NCBI RefSeq assembly: GCF_003460505.1
Contig: NZ_QTVG01000001.1
Location: 1 to 64,000 of the forward strand
DNA length: 64,000 nt
Direction of reading: 5' to 3'
From: Eubacterium sp. AF36-5BH
GTDB lineage: Bacteria; Bacillota; Clostridia; Lachnospirales; Lachnospiraceae
Shown here: positions 35,801 through 43,847 of the stretch, one piece after another
Numbering within the stretch: position 1 is the first letter of the stretch
How the letters are laid out: each line of letters opens with the position of its first letter
Program-made: the position numbers and the translations under genes
Notes under the pieces: generated by a model
What the model was told of the DNA's origin: nothing
Seen by the model: the letters and a program-made list of their open reading frames with translations, nothing else
The model's database searches: none

Positions 35801-36654
35801 CAAAATTTATAGAAAAACCAACAGCTATAACCCCAAACAGAGAGCTTCAGTCTGATGAATATTTTAACGAAACAGACCACCTGATCTACTGTTCCAAATG
35901 CAATACGCCAAGGCAATGCAGGCATGAATTACAGGGAAAGGTTCTTATTCCTTCCATCCGCTGTAAATGCCAGCAGGAAATCTTTGAGCAGGAAGAAGCC
36001 CAGAGAAAACTTCATGAAAAACAAATGGAAATAGAGCATCTTAAAACCAGCGGCTTACAGGACAAAGCACTCTATGACTACACTTTTGCCAGGGATAACG
36101 GCATCAATCCGGAAATAAAACTGGCACACAATTATGTAAGCAACTGGGAAGAGATGAGAGCAAATGCTTCCGGACTTCTCATCTGGGGTGATGTCGGTAC
36201 TGGAAAATCTTTTTTTGCAGGCTGCATTGCCAATGCCCTTCTGGAAAAAGGCGTTCCTGTACTGATGACCAACTTTTCCCGAATTCTAAATACCCTTACC
36301 GGAATGCATTTTGAAGACAGAAACCAGTTCATCAACAGCTTAAACCGCTACAGTCTTCTGATTATTGATGATCTCGGAATTGAGCGGAACTCTGACTTTG
36401 CACTGGAACAGGTATTCAATGTGATCGACAGTCGTTACCGCAGTAAAAAGCCCCTGATCATAACGACCAATCTCACTTTATCAGAGCTGAATAACGCCGC
36501 TGATATCGCACACAAACGAATTTATGACCGTATTCTGGAGAGATGTATTCCTGTCCGTATCAATAACCGGAATATTCGTCAGGACAATGCAACAGCTAAT
36601 TTAAAACAGGCAAAAAGAATTCTGTTAAACAATCATGCTCCGAACCAGAACTGA
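35797..36654 (+). CDS. DnaC-like helicase loader ATPase
   Basis: The protein has 285 residues. An N-terminal cysteine cluster (CSKCNTPRQC...RCKC, residues 32-58) is likely zinc-binding. The AAA+ core has Walker A GDVGTGKS (131-138), Walker B LLIIDDLGIE and sensor IITTNLTLSE. It loads the replicative helicase at the origin opened by RepA. The start overlaps the repA stop as ATGA. This pair is standard in Tn1549-like and related mobilizable elements. Confidence 0.9.
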   Translation: MTKFIEKPTAITPNRELQSDEYFNETDHLIYCSKCNTPRQCRHELQGKVLIPSIRCKCQQEIFEQEEAQRKLHEKQMEIEHLKTSGLQDKALYDYTFARDNGINPEIKLAHNYVSNWEEMRANASGLLIWGDVGTGKSFFAGCIANALLEKGVPVLMTNFSRILNTLTGMHFEDRNQFINSLNRYSLLIIDDLGIERNSDFALEQVFNVIDSRYRSKKPLIITTNLTLSELNNAADIAHKRIYDRILERCIPVRINNRNIRQDNATANLKQAKRILLNNHAPNQN

Positions 36655-36686
36655 AGCAAAGAAGCATAACACGATAATTATTCTTC

Positions 36687-36744
36687 ACTGACAGTGGTAC
36701 TACTTTCTTTCCTTATTTATCACCAGAAACATGCCACTGTCAGT
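36687..36744. repeat. Nested inverted repeats between dnaC-like gene and DUF3847 gene
   Basis: ACTGACAGTGG (36687-36697) and CCACTGTCAGT (36734-36744) pair perfectly. A second pair, GGTACTA/TAGTACC, overlaps it and extends to about 36763. It may act as a terminator, a parC-like site or a single-strand origin; no U-run follows. The rest of 36655-36824 has no gene. Confidence 0.5.
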
Positions 36745-36824
36745 TATCCGAAACTATAGTACCAAACCATAAGATTTTAAAACCAATACTGCCCGGATAC
36801 GGGCATAAAAAGGAGGTGCCAGAT

Positions 36825-37046
36825 ATGGCAGATAAAAAAATCATGACACCGGAAGAAAAAGCACTTTTACAGGCAAGACACCGCCAAGAAGAAGCCGAAG
36901 CAAGAAATCGCAAAAAAGAACGTGATGCCAGAACACACCGATTAGTCCAGGAAGGAGCCATTTTGGAAAGTATTGTTCCCCATATTAAAGAAATGGATTT
37001 GGATTCCCTGAAACGGGAGCTGATAATCCGGCTACGAGGAATGTAA
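36825..37046 (+). CDS. DUF3847 family small protein
   Basis: This is a highly charged helical protein of 73 residues starting MADKKIMTPEEKALLQARH, with KERDARTHRLVQEGAILESI. DUF3847 proteins are found directly upstream of MobA/MobL relaxase genes in clostridial mobilizable elements and may be relaxosome accessory proteins. The start at 36825 has AGGAGGTGCCAGAT, the same leader string as the relaxase gene downstream, which suggests a duplicated ribosome-site region. It lies next to oriT. Confidence 0.8.
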   Translation: MADKKIMTPEEKALLQARHRQEEAEARNRKKERDARTHRLVQEGAILESIVPHIKEMDLDSLKRELIIRLRGM

Positions 37047-37059
37047 ACGCACAAGTTCT

Positions 37060-37140
37060 ACTCCCGAAGGGCGCACTTACTCACCACCCGATAAATCGGG
37101 CGGTGGTATCCCCTACGGGGCTCGTGCGCTCTGCCGAGGG
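37060..37140 (-). other. IME origin of transfer with IncQ/pIP501-type nick motif
   Basis: The minus strand of 37068-37079 reads TAAGTGCGCCCT, which equals the nick core known for RSF1010-like MOBQ relaxases (nick in ...GCG/CCC...). Next to it is an inverted repeat: ACCACCCGAT (from about 37084) pairs with ATCGGGCGGTGGT. It lies between the DUF3847 gene and the MobA/MobL relaxase gene. Confidence 0.85.
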
Positions 37141-37182
37141 CTTTTCCGCTGTTGCAGGCAACATCGAAAGGAGGTGCCAGAT

Positions 37183-38892
37183 ATGGCAATTTATCATATG
37201 CAAGCCAAAGTTGTCAGCCGTGGTTCCGGACGTTCCGCTGTCGCAGCTTCTGCTTATATGAGCTGCAGCCGGATGTACAATGATTACGATGGCATCCAGC
37301 ATGATTACACCAGAAAGCATGGACTCATTTATCAGGAAGTATTGCTTCCACCGATGGCTTCACCAGAATGGAAAGACCGTGAACAACTCTGGAATGCTGT
37401 GGAAGCTGCAGAAAAAACAAAAGACAGCCGACTGGCAAGGGAATTTGTTGTCGCACTTCCCGTTGAATTAGATAAGGACAGTAATATTTCTCTTCTAAAA
37501 GATTTTATTCAAAAGAACTTTGTAGATATGGGCATGTGCGCTGACTTTGCTATTCACGATACGGATGGACACAATCCTCATGCACACATTCTGCTTACCG
37601 TCCGTCCACTGAACGAAAACGGAACATGGCAGTATAAAACAGAAAAAGAATATCTCTGCATAAAAAATGGAGAAGAAAAAGGATTTACAGCTACTGAATT
37701 CAAAGCTGCTCAAAAAGATGGCTGGGAAAAGCAATACAGATATAAAGTTGGGAAAAAGAAAGTTTATATGACCGCATCTGTCGCACAGGAAAAAGGCTAT
37801 GACCGCATCGACAAGCATCCAAAAAGCAGCCGCTATGGCAGACAGAATCCCATTTCTGAACAATGGAACAGTGATGAGCAACTCTGTATCTGGAGAGCAA
37901 ACTGGGCAGATACTGTAAATGAAATGCTTGCCCACAATCAGATAAATGCATCCATTGATCACCGCAGCTTTGCAGATCAGGGAATCACCGAACAGCCGAC
38001 CATCCACGAAGGCTATATTGCTCAAAACATGGAAAAGAAAGGAATGATAGCTGACCGCTGTGAAATCAACCGCCAGATTCGTGCAGATAACCAAATGCTC
38101 CGGGAATTAAAAGCTCAGGTAGAGAAACTGGCTCAAGCTGTCAAAAATTCTATTCCTGTAATTGCAGAAACAATGGAAACTATCCGAAATCATATGATCT
38201 TTACACAATATCATTTACTTCATAATGAGATGCAAAAAGAAGTAATTCATGATTGGATGAATCATTTTAATCCAATACTGAATAAATACAACACCGTTAA
38301 AAAGAAACTCAAAGCTAAAGTTACAGAACGGAAAGAGCTGAATGTAGAAAAAGAGAAAACCAGTATTTTGAATCCCATCCAGCATATAAAATTGAATCAG
38401 CAGCTTACAACTGTTACCGAAGAAATTGAAGAACTGAAATCAAGGAAAGAGCAGCTAATCTTCCAGGCACAATGCTCTACTGATAAAGATATGATGAATC
38501 TATCCAAGAAATATGACCAGATGAATAACAATCTTGATATTCTTGATTCTCAGGACATCTCCCTTAAAAAACAGCTTGAAAAAGACGCCGTTGCTTTCCG
38601 GGAAGAAAAATTTCGTCCTGATCCAGAACAATACACAGAATTGCTGGACACCAGAATCCAGATACGTCCTGATTTTCGGGATAAGCTGATCGAACAGCTT
38701 AAAGGTACTTTCGGTAAATATTATGACTATCACCGTCGTGATATTGCAGCCAATGAGGTGGATTATCTCAATGTGGAAGATCCTGATGTCTTCTCCCATC
38801 GTGCATGGGAACTGAAATATCAGAGGAAACGGGAAATACGGCGAAATCAGCCTGCTCAATCTAAGAAAAAATCACATGATATGGAATTGTAA
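37183..38892 (+). CDS. mobA: MobA/MobL relaxase (MOBQ type)
   Basis: This protein of 569 residues nicks the IME oriT. The N-terminal relaxase domain begins MAIYHMQAKVVSRGSGRSAV, with a tyrosine in AASAYMSCS (residue 25) as likely nucleophile. The metal histidines are in HDTDGHNPHAHILLTVRP (residues 125-135). A C-terminal coiled-coil part (about 300-460) has no primase motif. The start at 37183 follows AAAGGAGGTG. It ends with the codons for HDMEL and is followed by a terminator (38958-38992). A 16-base copy of its last bases recurs at 41318-41333. Confidence 0.93.
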   Translation: MAIYHMQAKVVSRGSGRSAVAASAYMSCSRMYNDYDGIQHDYTRKHGLIYQEVLLPPMASPEWKDREQLWNAVEAAEKTKDSRLAREFVVALPVELDKDSNISLLKDFIQKNFVDMGMCADFAIHDTDGHNPHAHILLTVRPLNENGTWQYKTEKEYLCIKNGEEKGFTATEFKAAQKDGWEKQYRYKVGKKKVYMTASVAQEKGYDRIDKHPKSSRYGRQNPISEQWNSDEQLCIWRANWADTVNEMLAHNQINASIDHRSFADQGITEQPTIHEGYIAQNMEKKGMIADRCEINRQIRADNQMLRELKAQVEKLAQAVKNSIPVIAETMETIRNHMIFTQYHLLHNEMQKEVIHDWMNHFNPILNKYNTVKKKLKAKVTERKELNVEKEKTSILNPIQHIKLNQQLTTVTEEIEELKSRKEQLIFQAQCSTDKDMMNLSKKYDQMNNNLDILDSQDISLKKQLEKDAVAFREEKFRPDPEQYTELLDTRIQIRPDFRDKLIEQLKGTFGKYYDYHRRDIAANEVDYLNVEDPDVFSHRAWELKYQRKREIRRNQPAQSKKKSHDMEL

Positions 38893-38957
38893 CCGTCTTT
38901 GAATAGATAATATGTTCTTACAAATCTCTTGTTCAAAAATGAGTTTTTTTCAAAAAA

Positions 38958-38992
38958 GCGTATGGATTTAAAACTTCCATACGCCTTTTTAT
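38958..38992 (+). terminator. Terminator of the mobA transcript
   Basis: GCGTATGG (38958-38965) and CCATACGC (38977-38984) pair perfectly and are followed by CTTTTTATA. An A-run on the other side makes it possibly bidirectional, also serving the lipoprotein gene. Confidence 0.9.
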
Positions 38993-39033
38993 ATTCCGTT
39001 CTTCAAATTGTCTAAAAGTTGACTAAAAATATA

Positions 39034-39414
39034 TCACCGTTCATATGATGCAATAATTTCTTTGCTATCTGCTGTTTTATAATCAATTGTTCCCAAATTA
39101 CCAATCAAGTCAAATGTCATATCTGCATTAACCTGCAATTGATCTTCAAGTTTGACTGCCGACGGCTCATCTTTTAGAAAAACTGTTAATCCATAAGGCT
39201 CTGTTTCAGACTGTATCTCTATACTGTCATATGAGTATCCCTCTGGATACTCTTGACCGCTTACAATATTTATAACATTTGAAGAATCTCCTACATAATC
39301 TGTCTTATACTGCGATAAATCAGGAATTTCGTACAATTTTTCTTTTTTTCCGCACGCTGAAATCAACATGATTGACATGGCGACTAACATAATTGCAAGT
39401 ACTTTTTTCTTCAT
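39034..39414 (-). CDS. Lipoprotein with DUF4825-like domain
   Basis: This protein of 126 residues has a type II signal sequence with the lipobox LISAC (Cys21). The domain of about 90 residues (YKTDYVGDSSNVINIVSGQEYP, SIEIQSETEPYGLTVFL) matches DUF4825, often seen fused to or beside regulatory membrane proteins of antibiotic-sensing systems. The start is preceded by GGGAGGTG. It is on the outside of the cell membrane. The ligand is unknown. Confidence 0.75.
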   Translation of the reverse strand: MKKKVLAIMLVAMSIMLISACGKKEKLYEIPDLSQYKTDYVGDSSNVINIVSGQEYPEGYSYDSIEIQSETEPYGLTVFLKDEPSAVKLEDQLQVNADMTFDLIGNLGTIDYKTADSKEIIASYER

Positions 39415-39475
39415 AGAAACACCTCCCGAAAGCTTTATTCAACACTTTTCGATTTGAGTAAAAGGCCAAGGGACT

Positions 39476-39892
39476 TTAATGTCCCTTATGCTTTTCTCTT
39501 TTCTTTCGCTGTTTCAGTTCAAACATTCGCTGCTCTTCTGCCTCTTTTTTCTTGCGTCTTTTCTCTTTGCGTTCCTGCTTGTTCTGTTCCTGCTGTAATT
39601 TCAACGCCTGTTGCGATTTTGTACCAATGCCTATTTCCAGCATCTGCTTCTTTACTTCCCGCTGCATCCGTTTCGGATTTCTTTTGATATCCTTTACAAC
39701 AGTTTCAACAACCGAACTGAATTTCAAACTGAAATAGCACTTTTGAATATATTCCTGTACTTCATAATCTTTTGGCTCTGCACCAAATGTTACCTTTGCC
39801 ACAGATAGTTTACCATCTTCGATGCGTTCAAAGATTCCCACCCAAAACGGCTCTTCAAAAAATACTGTCAGCTTTCCATTTACTTTGTCCAT
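39476..39892 (-). CDS. yjdF: YjdF family protein (DUF2992)
   Basis: The protein has 138 residues. The N-terminal beta domain (KLTVFFEEPFWVGIFERIEDGKL) and the segment GAEPKDYEVQEYI are the YjdF signature, and the C-terminus is a very basic helix (KKQM...QERKEKRRKKKEAEEQRM). The gene follows AGGAGG. A probable yjdF-motif riboswitch lies just upstream; that RNA class responds to azaaromatic compounds. The product's function is unknown, possibly relief from toxic aromatic molecules. It is IME cargo. Confidence 0.9.
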   Translation of the reverse strand: MDKVNGKLTVFFEEPFWVGIFERIEDGKLSVAKVTFGAEPKDYEVQEYIQKCYFSLKFSSVVETVVKDIKRNPKRMQREVKKQMLEIGIGTKSQQALKLQQEQNKQERKEKRRKKKEAEEQRMFELKQRKKREKHKGH

Positions 39893-39904
39893 AAGAATCC
39901 CTCC

Positions 39905-40050
39905 TAAAATTGATTGAACAAAGAATGGACAACCCGGAGGGGCAGGTTACTTACCCTATTTATATAGGACGGCCGGGCTACCTACCGGCTCTGGCACATC
40001 AAAGATGTACGTTGCGTTTTTATCTTTGCGTTTATAATCAAGCCATATGG
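39905..40050 (-). ncRNA. Probable yjdF riboswitch
   Basis: The leader of yjdF reads GCAACGTACATCTTTGATGT and then a G+C-rich arm (GAGCCGGTAGGTAGCCCGGC) and a CCCCTCCGGG segment. The ACATC/GATGT hairpin and the position directly before a yjdF gene fit the yjdF motif (azaaromatic-sensing). The call is mainly by context and recognisable hairpins. Confidence 0.7.
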
Positions 40051-40189
40051 CACGATTAACTTAATTCTATAACTTCTAAGTTACATTCCTCAAAAATCTT
40101 CTTGCTTCCTAAGATTCTATCTTCTGTTCAAATCATACCATATGATTAATGCATTTTCTATATACTTTCTTGATACCCAGCAAAAACCA

Positions 40190-40214
40190 GAAAAAAGCTC
40201 CCGAAGGAGCTTTC
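40190..40214 (-). terminator. Terminator with UUCG tetraloop
   Basis: The minus strand reads AGCTCC-TTCG-GGAGCT followed by TTTTTC. It ends the XRE-regulator and tnpV-relic transcript. The gap 40051-40189 shows no gene. Confidence 0.9.
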
Positions 40215-40226
40215 CACGTTCTAAAT

Positions 40227-40275
40227 GTATGCTAATTCGCTTAACACAATCTCTTCTGCATCATTTCTTATTTCC
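40227..40275 (-). pseudogene. Relic of a tnpV 3' end
   Basis: In the minus frame ending at 40227 the codons read RNDAEEIVLSELAYI and stop. This matches the C-terminus of the intact TnpV (RNMAEEIVLKELIYR). A 19-base string (TTAACACAATCTCTTCTGC) is identical at 40241-40259 and 41432-41450. The rest of the gene is missing. Confidence 0.65.
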
Positions 40276-40327
40276 CATGAAGAATGTTGTAAATTAGTAA
40301 TATCCACAACGATAACAGGTAATTTAA

Positions 40328-41089
40328 TTATTCGTATTTTTTCCCGATAATGTAAATCGAAACTACCATACCACCTAATATCATAATTAAGAAAATTTTA
40401 CTTAAAATATCCCATAAAGCTATATTGAGACAATTGATTATTATAATACCTGCAAGAGGATATAGAACAACCGTTGCAAGTGTCCAAATTTTTAAAGTTG
40501 TACAGATGTACATCCAATTTCCGTTGTTAAAGGATAAACCAACTAGATGTATTCTAAAAATTCCTTGTGAAACATAATTTATCTTGTTTGCATCATAATA
40601 TGTTGGTAATATGTCTTTGGCAAAGAAACAAAACCATGCACCAAATAAAAGCATTAACCCTGTAACCAGCAATATATCATCTTTCATCTCAGCTATTGAA
40701 TTCCCAGATACGACTAACATAATAATTTCTGTAATAGATATTAAAAAGCATAGCAAATATGCTAATATCCAGTTTTTTCTATGCTGATGAATAGAATTCC
40801 TAACAGCCATATCGAGAGAGCCTACTACCAATTCCTCGACTTCTTTTGTATCAATATTTTTCTGTGTATCTATTTTTTCTCCACGTAACAATTCTGTAAC
40901 GGTAACATCTAATATATCAGCTATTGGTATGAGTAATACGACATTAGGCATACTAAGACCACGTTCCCATTTGCTGACCGTTTTATCTGATACATATAAT
41001 TTTTCAGCCAAATCCTTTTGAGTTAAATTCTTTTTCTTTCTTAATTCGGTTACAAATAAACCGAATTTTTCATTACTAATTTGATACAT
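40328..41089 (-). CDS. XRE-family regulator with membrane C-terminus
   Basis: The protein has 253 residues. It starts MYQISNEKFGLFVTELRKK after GGAGGTGG; the longer frame to 41194 is not supported. The N-terminal HTH has LTQKDLAEKLYVSDKTVSKWERG. After about 110 residues there are four to five membrane helices (WILAYLLCFLISITEIIMLVV, ILLVTGLMLLFGAWFCFF and others). Such membrane-bound XRE proteins are typical clostridial regulators of neighbouring stress or transport genes. Its targets here may be yjdF or the lipoprotein gene. Confidence 0.82.
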   Translation of the reverse strand: MYQISNEKFGLFVTELRKKKNLTQKDLAEKLYVSDKTVSKWERGLSMPNVVLLIPIADILDVTVTELLRGEKIDTQKNIDTKEVEELVVGSLDMAVRNSIHQHRKNWILAYLLCFLISITEIIMLVVSGNSIAEMKDDILLVTGLMLLFGAWFCFFAKDILPTYYDANKINYVSQGIFRIHLVGLSFNNGNWMYICTTLKIWTLATVVLYPLAGIIIINCLNIALWDILSKIFLIMILGGMVVSIYIIGKKYE

Positions 41090-41317
41090 ACATCCACCTC
41101 CTGCACACATATTATAATGGGAGTACGCATAAATCAATCGACTAGCAGTAGAATTGCAGAATATTAGCACAAATATATCAAATAATCTCCCCATTATAAT
41201 TATTTCTGTGAAGTTATATTCGGATATTTTTTAAGCCATACTATGAAGTAATTAAATCTGTGTAACTTATAACCATGGCAGAAAAAAACAACCTTCCGGA
41301 ACTTAGAAATGGTCACC

Positions 41318-41333
41318 TGATATGGAATTGTAA
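41318..41333 (+). repeat. Copy of the mobA 3' end (relic)
   Basis: TGATATGGAATTGTAA is identical to the last 16 bases of mobA (38877-38892, including its stop). TCTTTGAA and CTTACAAAT also recur downstream of both. It is followed by a separate terminator, suggesting a leftover of a second mobA gene. The gap 41090-41317 shows no other gene. Confidence 0.6.
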
Positions 41334-41367
41334 TTTGATTCTTCTTTGAACCCTTACAAATGCAGAA

Positions 41368-41412
41368 GCTGAACAAATAGGAGTTTTCTTCCTACCTGTT
41401 CAGCTCTTTATT
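41368..41412 (+). terminator. Terminator after the mobA relic
   Basis: GCTGAACA (41368-41375) and TGTTCAGC (41397-41404) pair, with an inner TAGGAG/TTCCTA stem, followed by TCTTTATTT on the plus strand. It also lies at the end of tnpV. Confidence 0.75.
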
Positions 41413-41783
41413 TACCTGTAAATCAATTCTTTTAACACAATCTCTTCTGCCATATTACGAATACCATTTACCGCCCTAACCCATTCCATCTGGTCACGAG
41501 CTTTCATTTCTTCCGTAATGCCCTGCCTCTCCATCATCTGATGCACCAGAACTTCCATTCTCTCCTGCGCTTCATCTTCCACAAGATTCAGATGTTCCAC
41601 CAGTCTGTCTTCCAACATATACAGTGAATACATTGCCGGACAATGCTCTTTCAGATACGTTTTCCGCATTATTCCATATTTTCCATAATGCGGTTCTTCA
41701 TCTGTACTGACAAGATTCGGATAGTAAATTCCGTCTGCTCCCAGTGTGTAGGTTCCACCCATTTTTTCAAATGTGCTTTTCAT
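41412..41783 (-). CDS. tnpV: TnpV family protein
   Basis: This protein of 123 residues is the small TnpV protein that accompanies Tn4451-like and related serine-recombinase elements: YTLGADGIYYPNL, YGKYGIMRKTYLKEH, LMLEDRLVEHLN-like and IRNMAEEIVLKELIYR. The function is unknown. It starts after AAGGAGG 31 bases downstream of the present rlmD stop, so in the integrated state it is transcribed from the rlmD promoter. In the excised circle it would follow the recombinase gene. Confidence 0.85.
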   Translation of the reverse strand: MKSTFEKMGGTYTLGADGIYYPNLVSTDEEPHYGKYGIMRKTYLKEHCPAMYSLYMLEDRLVEHLNLVEDEAQERMEVLVHQMMERQGITEEMKARDQMEWVRAVNGIRNMAEEIVLKELIYR

Positions 41784-41814
41784 GTGTTATTCCTCCTTGA
41801 AATCAGCGATATCC

Positions 41815-43464
41815 TTAAATCATCGCAAAATATTTCAGGGCAGCCTTGATAGCATCTTCTTTCTCTTTCGGACACTGTGGCACTTTTGGATTTTCTGTCT
41901 TTGGCAGATTATAGTTCTCTCCTACTTCAATTCCACATTTCCTTTTGATTTGAGAAATATATAAATTTGAAACCTTCAAGCCAAATTCTTTCAGCACATA
42001 ATCTTTGATTTCCTGATAGGTCGCTTTCGTCTCTGCACTGGTTGCATCCAGCTCATCTAAGTCTAAGTCGATCTCTATCGTGTCATCTGGTTTTTGTTGG
42101 GACAAAAGAACAACCGTCTCCACATGCACTGTATTAGGAAACATATCCACTGCACATGCCTTTTCTACTCTATATCCCTGCTCCTGTAACATTTCTAAAT
42201 CTCTTGCAAGGCTTGTAGGTTTACAACTTATGTAAACCAAATTATTTACACCAAAATCAATTATTTTCTGCAATGCTTTTGGATTAATTCCATCTCGTGG
42301 TGGATCAAGAATAATCATATCCGGCTTGTCCTCAATTTCATCTATAACTTTCAAAACATCACCGGCGATAAATTCACAGTTATCAAGACCGTTTAAGCCT
42401 GCATTAACTTTTGCCGCCTCAACAGCTTCTTCAACGATTTCAACACCAACTACTTTTTTAGCAACAGGTGCGATAATCTGGGCGATTGTTCCTGTCCCAC
42501 TATAAAGGTCAAACACTGTCATATCTTTAGTGTCACCAATGTACTCTCTTGCTTTAGAATAAAGAACTTCTGCTCCTAAAGAATTTGTCTGGAAAAATGA
42601 GAAAACTGAAATCTTAAATCTTAATCCAAGCAACTCCTCATAAATATATTCATCACCAAATAAAATTCTTGTTTCGTCACTTTGAACCACATCAGCTAAA
42701 CCGTCATTAATAATATGTATTACTCCGCAAAGTTTTGCTGACAAATCAAGGTTCTTTAAAATTTCAACTAACTCAGTCCAGTTTGCCTTCTCTTCCATTT
42801 CCTTGTCCGATGTTGTGACCACCGCAACAAGTAACTGTTTTGTAACTGTTGTTCTTCTTACCAAAAGGTGTCTTAAATATCCTTCATGACGTAATTTTTT
42901 GTAAAAAGGTAATTCTTTACCGGCACAAAATTCCAACACAGCATCAAGAATTTTTCTGTAATCACTATCTACAATTTGACACTCATCTACTGTCACAATA
43001 TCATGGAAACTATTGCGCTTATGCATTCCAAGAGCAAGTGGACCATCTTTTACTTCATCTCCAAAAGAGAATTCCATCTTGTTTCTATACTCCCACTGCA
43101 ATGGACTTTGCAAAATTCCCTGAAATTCGTATGACTCATTAATTGCGTTATCAAGAATTCCCTTAACTGTATCTTTCTTTAATTTTAACTGGTTGTCATA
43201 GCTCATTGTCTGATAAGAACAGCCACCGCAAAATTCAAAATGCGGACACTTTGGAGAAACATCTTCAAGTTCAGATTTTTCAACAACTTCCTTTAATCTT
43301 CCAATGGCATTTCCTGATCTCTTTTTTGAAACTACGAATTTGACAGTTTGTCCCGGTACTGTTCCTTTAACTACTGCCATTCCTTCTTCTCCACAATCAA
43401 CTTTTCCCTTATTAGGAAATGTAAGTCCCACAACTTTTCCTGTGTATTCAACACCTTTTTTCAT
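41815..43464 (-). CDS. rlmD: 23S rRNA (uracil-C5) methyltransferase RlmD with element-derived C-terminal tail
   Basis: This SAM-dependent enzyme methylates a uridine of 23S rRNA. The 549 residues contain a TRAM domain (1-60), the 4Fe-4S cysteines in CPHFEFCGGC, SAM motif DLYSGTGTI, DPPRDGINP and the catalytic cysteine in ISCKPTSL. The native part ends at HVETVV near residue 450, close to the usual family length. The extra tail of about 100 residues (TSAETKATYQEIKDYVLKEF, SNLYISQIKRKCGI and KEKEDAIKAALKYFAMI) is the domain otherwise carried by serine recombinases of such elements. The junction coincides with the attachment core (42113-42120), so the gene was re-tailed by insertion. Activity is probably kept. 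Confidence 0.93.
   Translation of the reverse strand: MKKGVEYTGKVVGLTFPNKGKVDCGEEGMAVVKGTVPGQTVKFVVSKKRSGNAIGRLKEVVEKSELEDVSPKCPHFEFCGGCSYQTMSYDNQLKLKKDTVKGILDNAINESYEFQGILQSPLQWEYRNKMEFSFGDEVKDGPLALGMHKRNSFHDIVTVDECQIVDSDYRKILDAVLEFCAGKELPFYKKLRHEGYLRHLLVRRTTVTKQLLVAVVTTSDKEMEEKANWTELVEILKNLDLSAKLCGVIHIINDGLADVVQSDETRILFGDEYIYEELLGLRFKISVFSFFQTNSLGAEVLYSKAREYIGDTKDMTVFDLYSGTGTIAQIIAPVAKKVVGVEIVEEAVEAAKVNAGLNGLDNCEFIAGDVLKVIDEIEDKPDMIILDPPRDGINPKALQKIIDFGVNNLVYISCKPTSLARDLEMLQEQGYRVEKACAVDMFPNTVHVETVVLLSQQKPDDTIEIDLDLDELDATSAETKATYQEIKDYVLKEFGLKVSNLYISQIKRKCGIEVGENYNLPKTENPKVPQCPKEKEDAIKAALKYFAMI
42113..42120 (-). other. Probable attachment core inside rlmD (right att)
   Basis: Minus-strand GAGACGGT, in frame as E-T-V of HVETVVLL, is repeated at 23480-23487 in the recombinase gene in the same orientation and the same reading frame. 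It marks the right limit of the IME. Confidence 0.75.
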
Positions 43465-43732
43465 CTATATAATCTTGCATAATCCACCATTCTTTACAGA
43501 CAATGGATTACTCTCCTTTCTCTAAAATACTAAAGTATCAACTAATCTATTAATATTATTTTTACAACCAATATCACTTAACAATTTGTTTGCTATTTTT
43601 TAACTGGTTCCCTTTATCTGATTTTTTTACTAATCTTCTAACTTACTTCTTTTCTTTTATCAATCAAATTTTTAACTGATTTTTATTAATTTACCAAAAT
43701 AGAATTTTAACTTAATCCTTTATTTTTACAAA

Positions 43733-43818
43733 GAAAGAGTTTCAAAATGATACTTTCAAATAAAAAATCTATAATAAAAATTTTTCCATAAGAAACATAC
43801 CAATATTGAAACTCTTTC
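43733..43818. repeat. 13-bp perfect inverted repeat with a long spacer
   Basis: GAAAGAGTTTCAA (43733-43745) and TTGAAACTCTTTC (43806-43818) are perfect complements about 60 bases apart, just downstream of the acidic membrane protein gene. It may be its terminator or a small mobile repeat. The gap 43465-43847 is very AT-rich and has no gene. Confidence 0.55.
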
Positions 43819-43847
43819 ATAAAGATTAACTATTCAAAGAAAAACGA

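Larger units (their letters stand above)
23480..42120. mobile_element. Integrative mobilizable element in rlmD (Tn1549-like backbone, no T4SS)
   Basis: The element is bounded by the matching cores at 23480-23487 and 42113-42120 and carries its own serine recombinase at the left end. The backbone is ParM, ParR, RepA, DnaC-like, DUF3847, oriT and a MOBQ relaxase. It has no coupling protein and no T4SS gene, so transfer would need a helper, for which the neighbouring ICE is a candidate. Parts of it (about 33.7-39 kb) are clearly less AT-rich than the chromosome to the right. Confidence 0.85.

Noticed and set aside
37495..38094. Minus-strand ORF of 199 codons inside mobA
   Set aside because: Opposite a clearly coding relaxase with conserved motifs; a shadow frame.
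43304..43525. Plus-strand ORF opposite the rlmD start
   Set aside because: Shadow of rlmD without a start signal.
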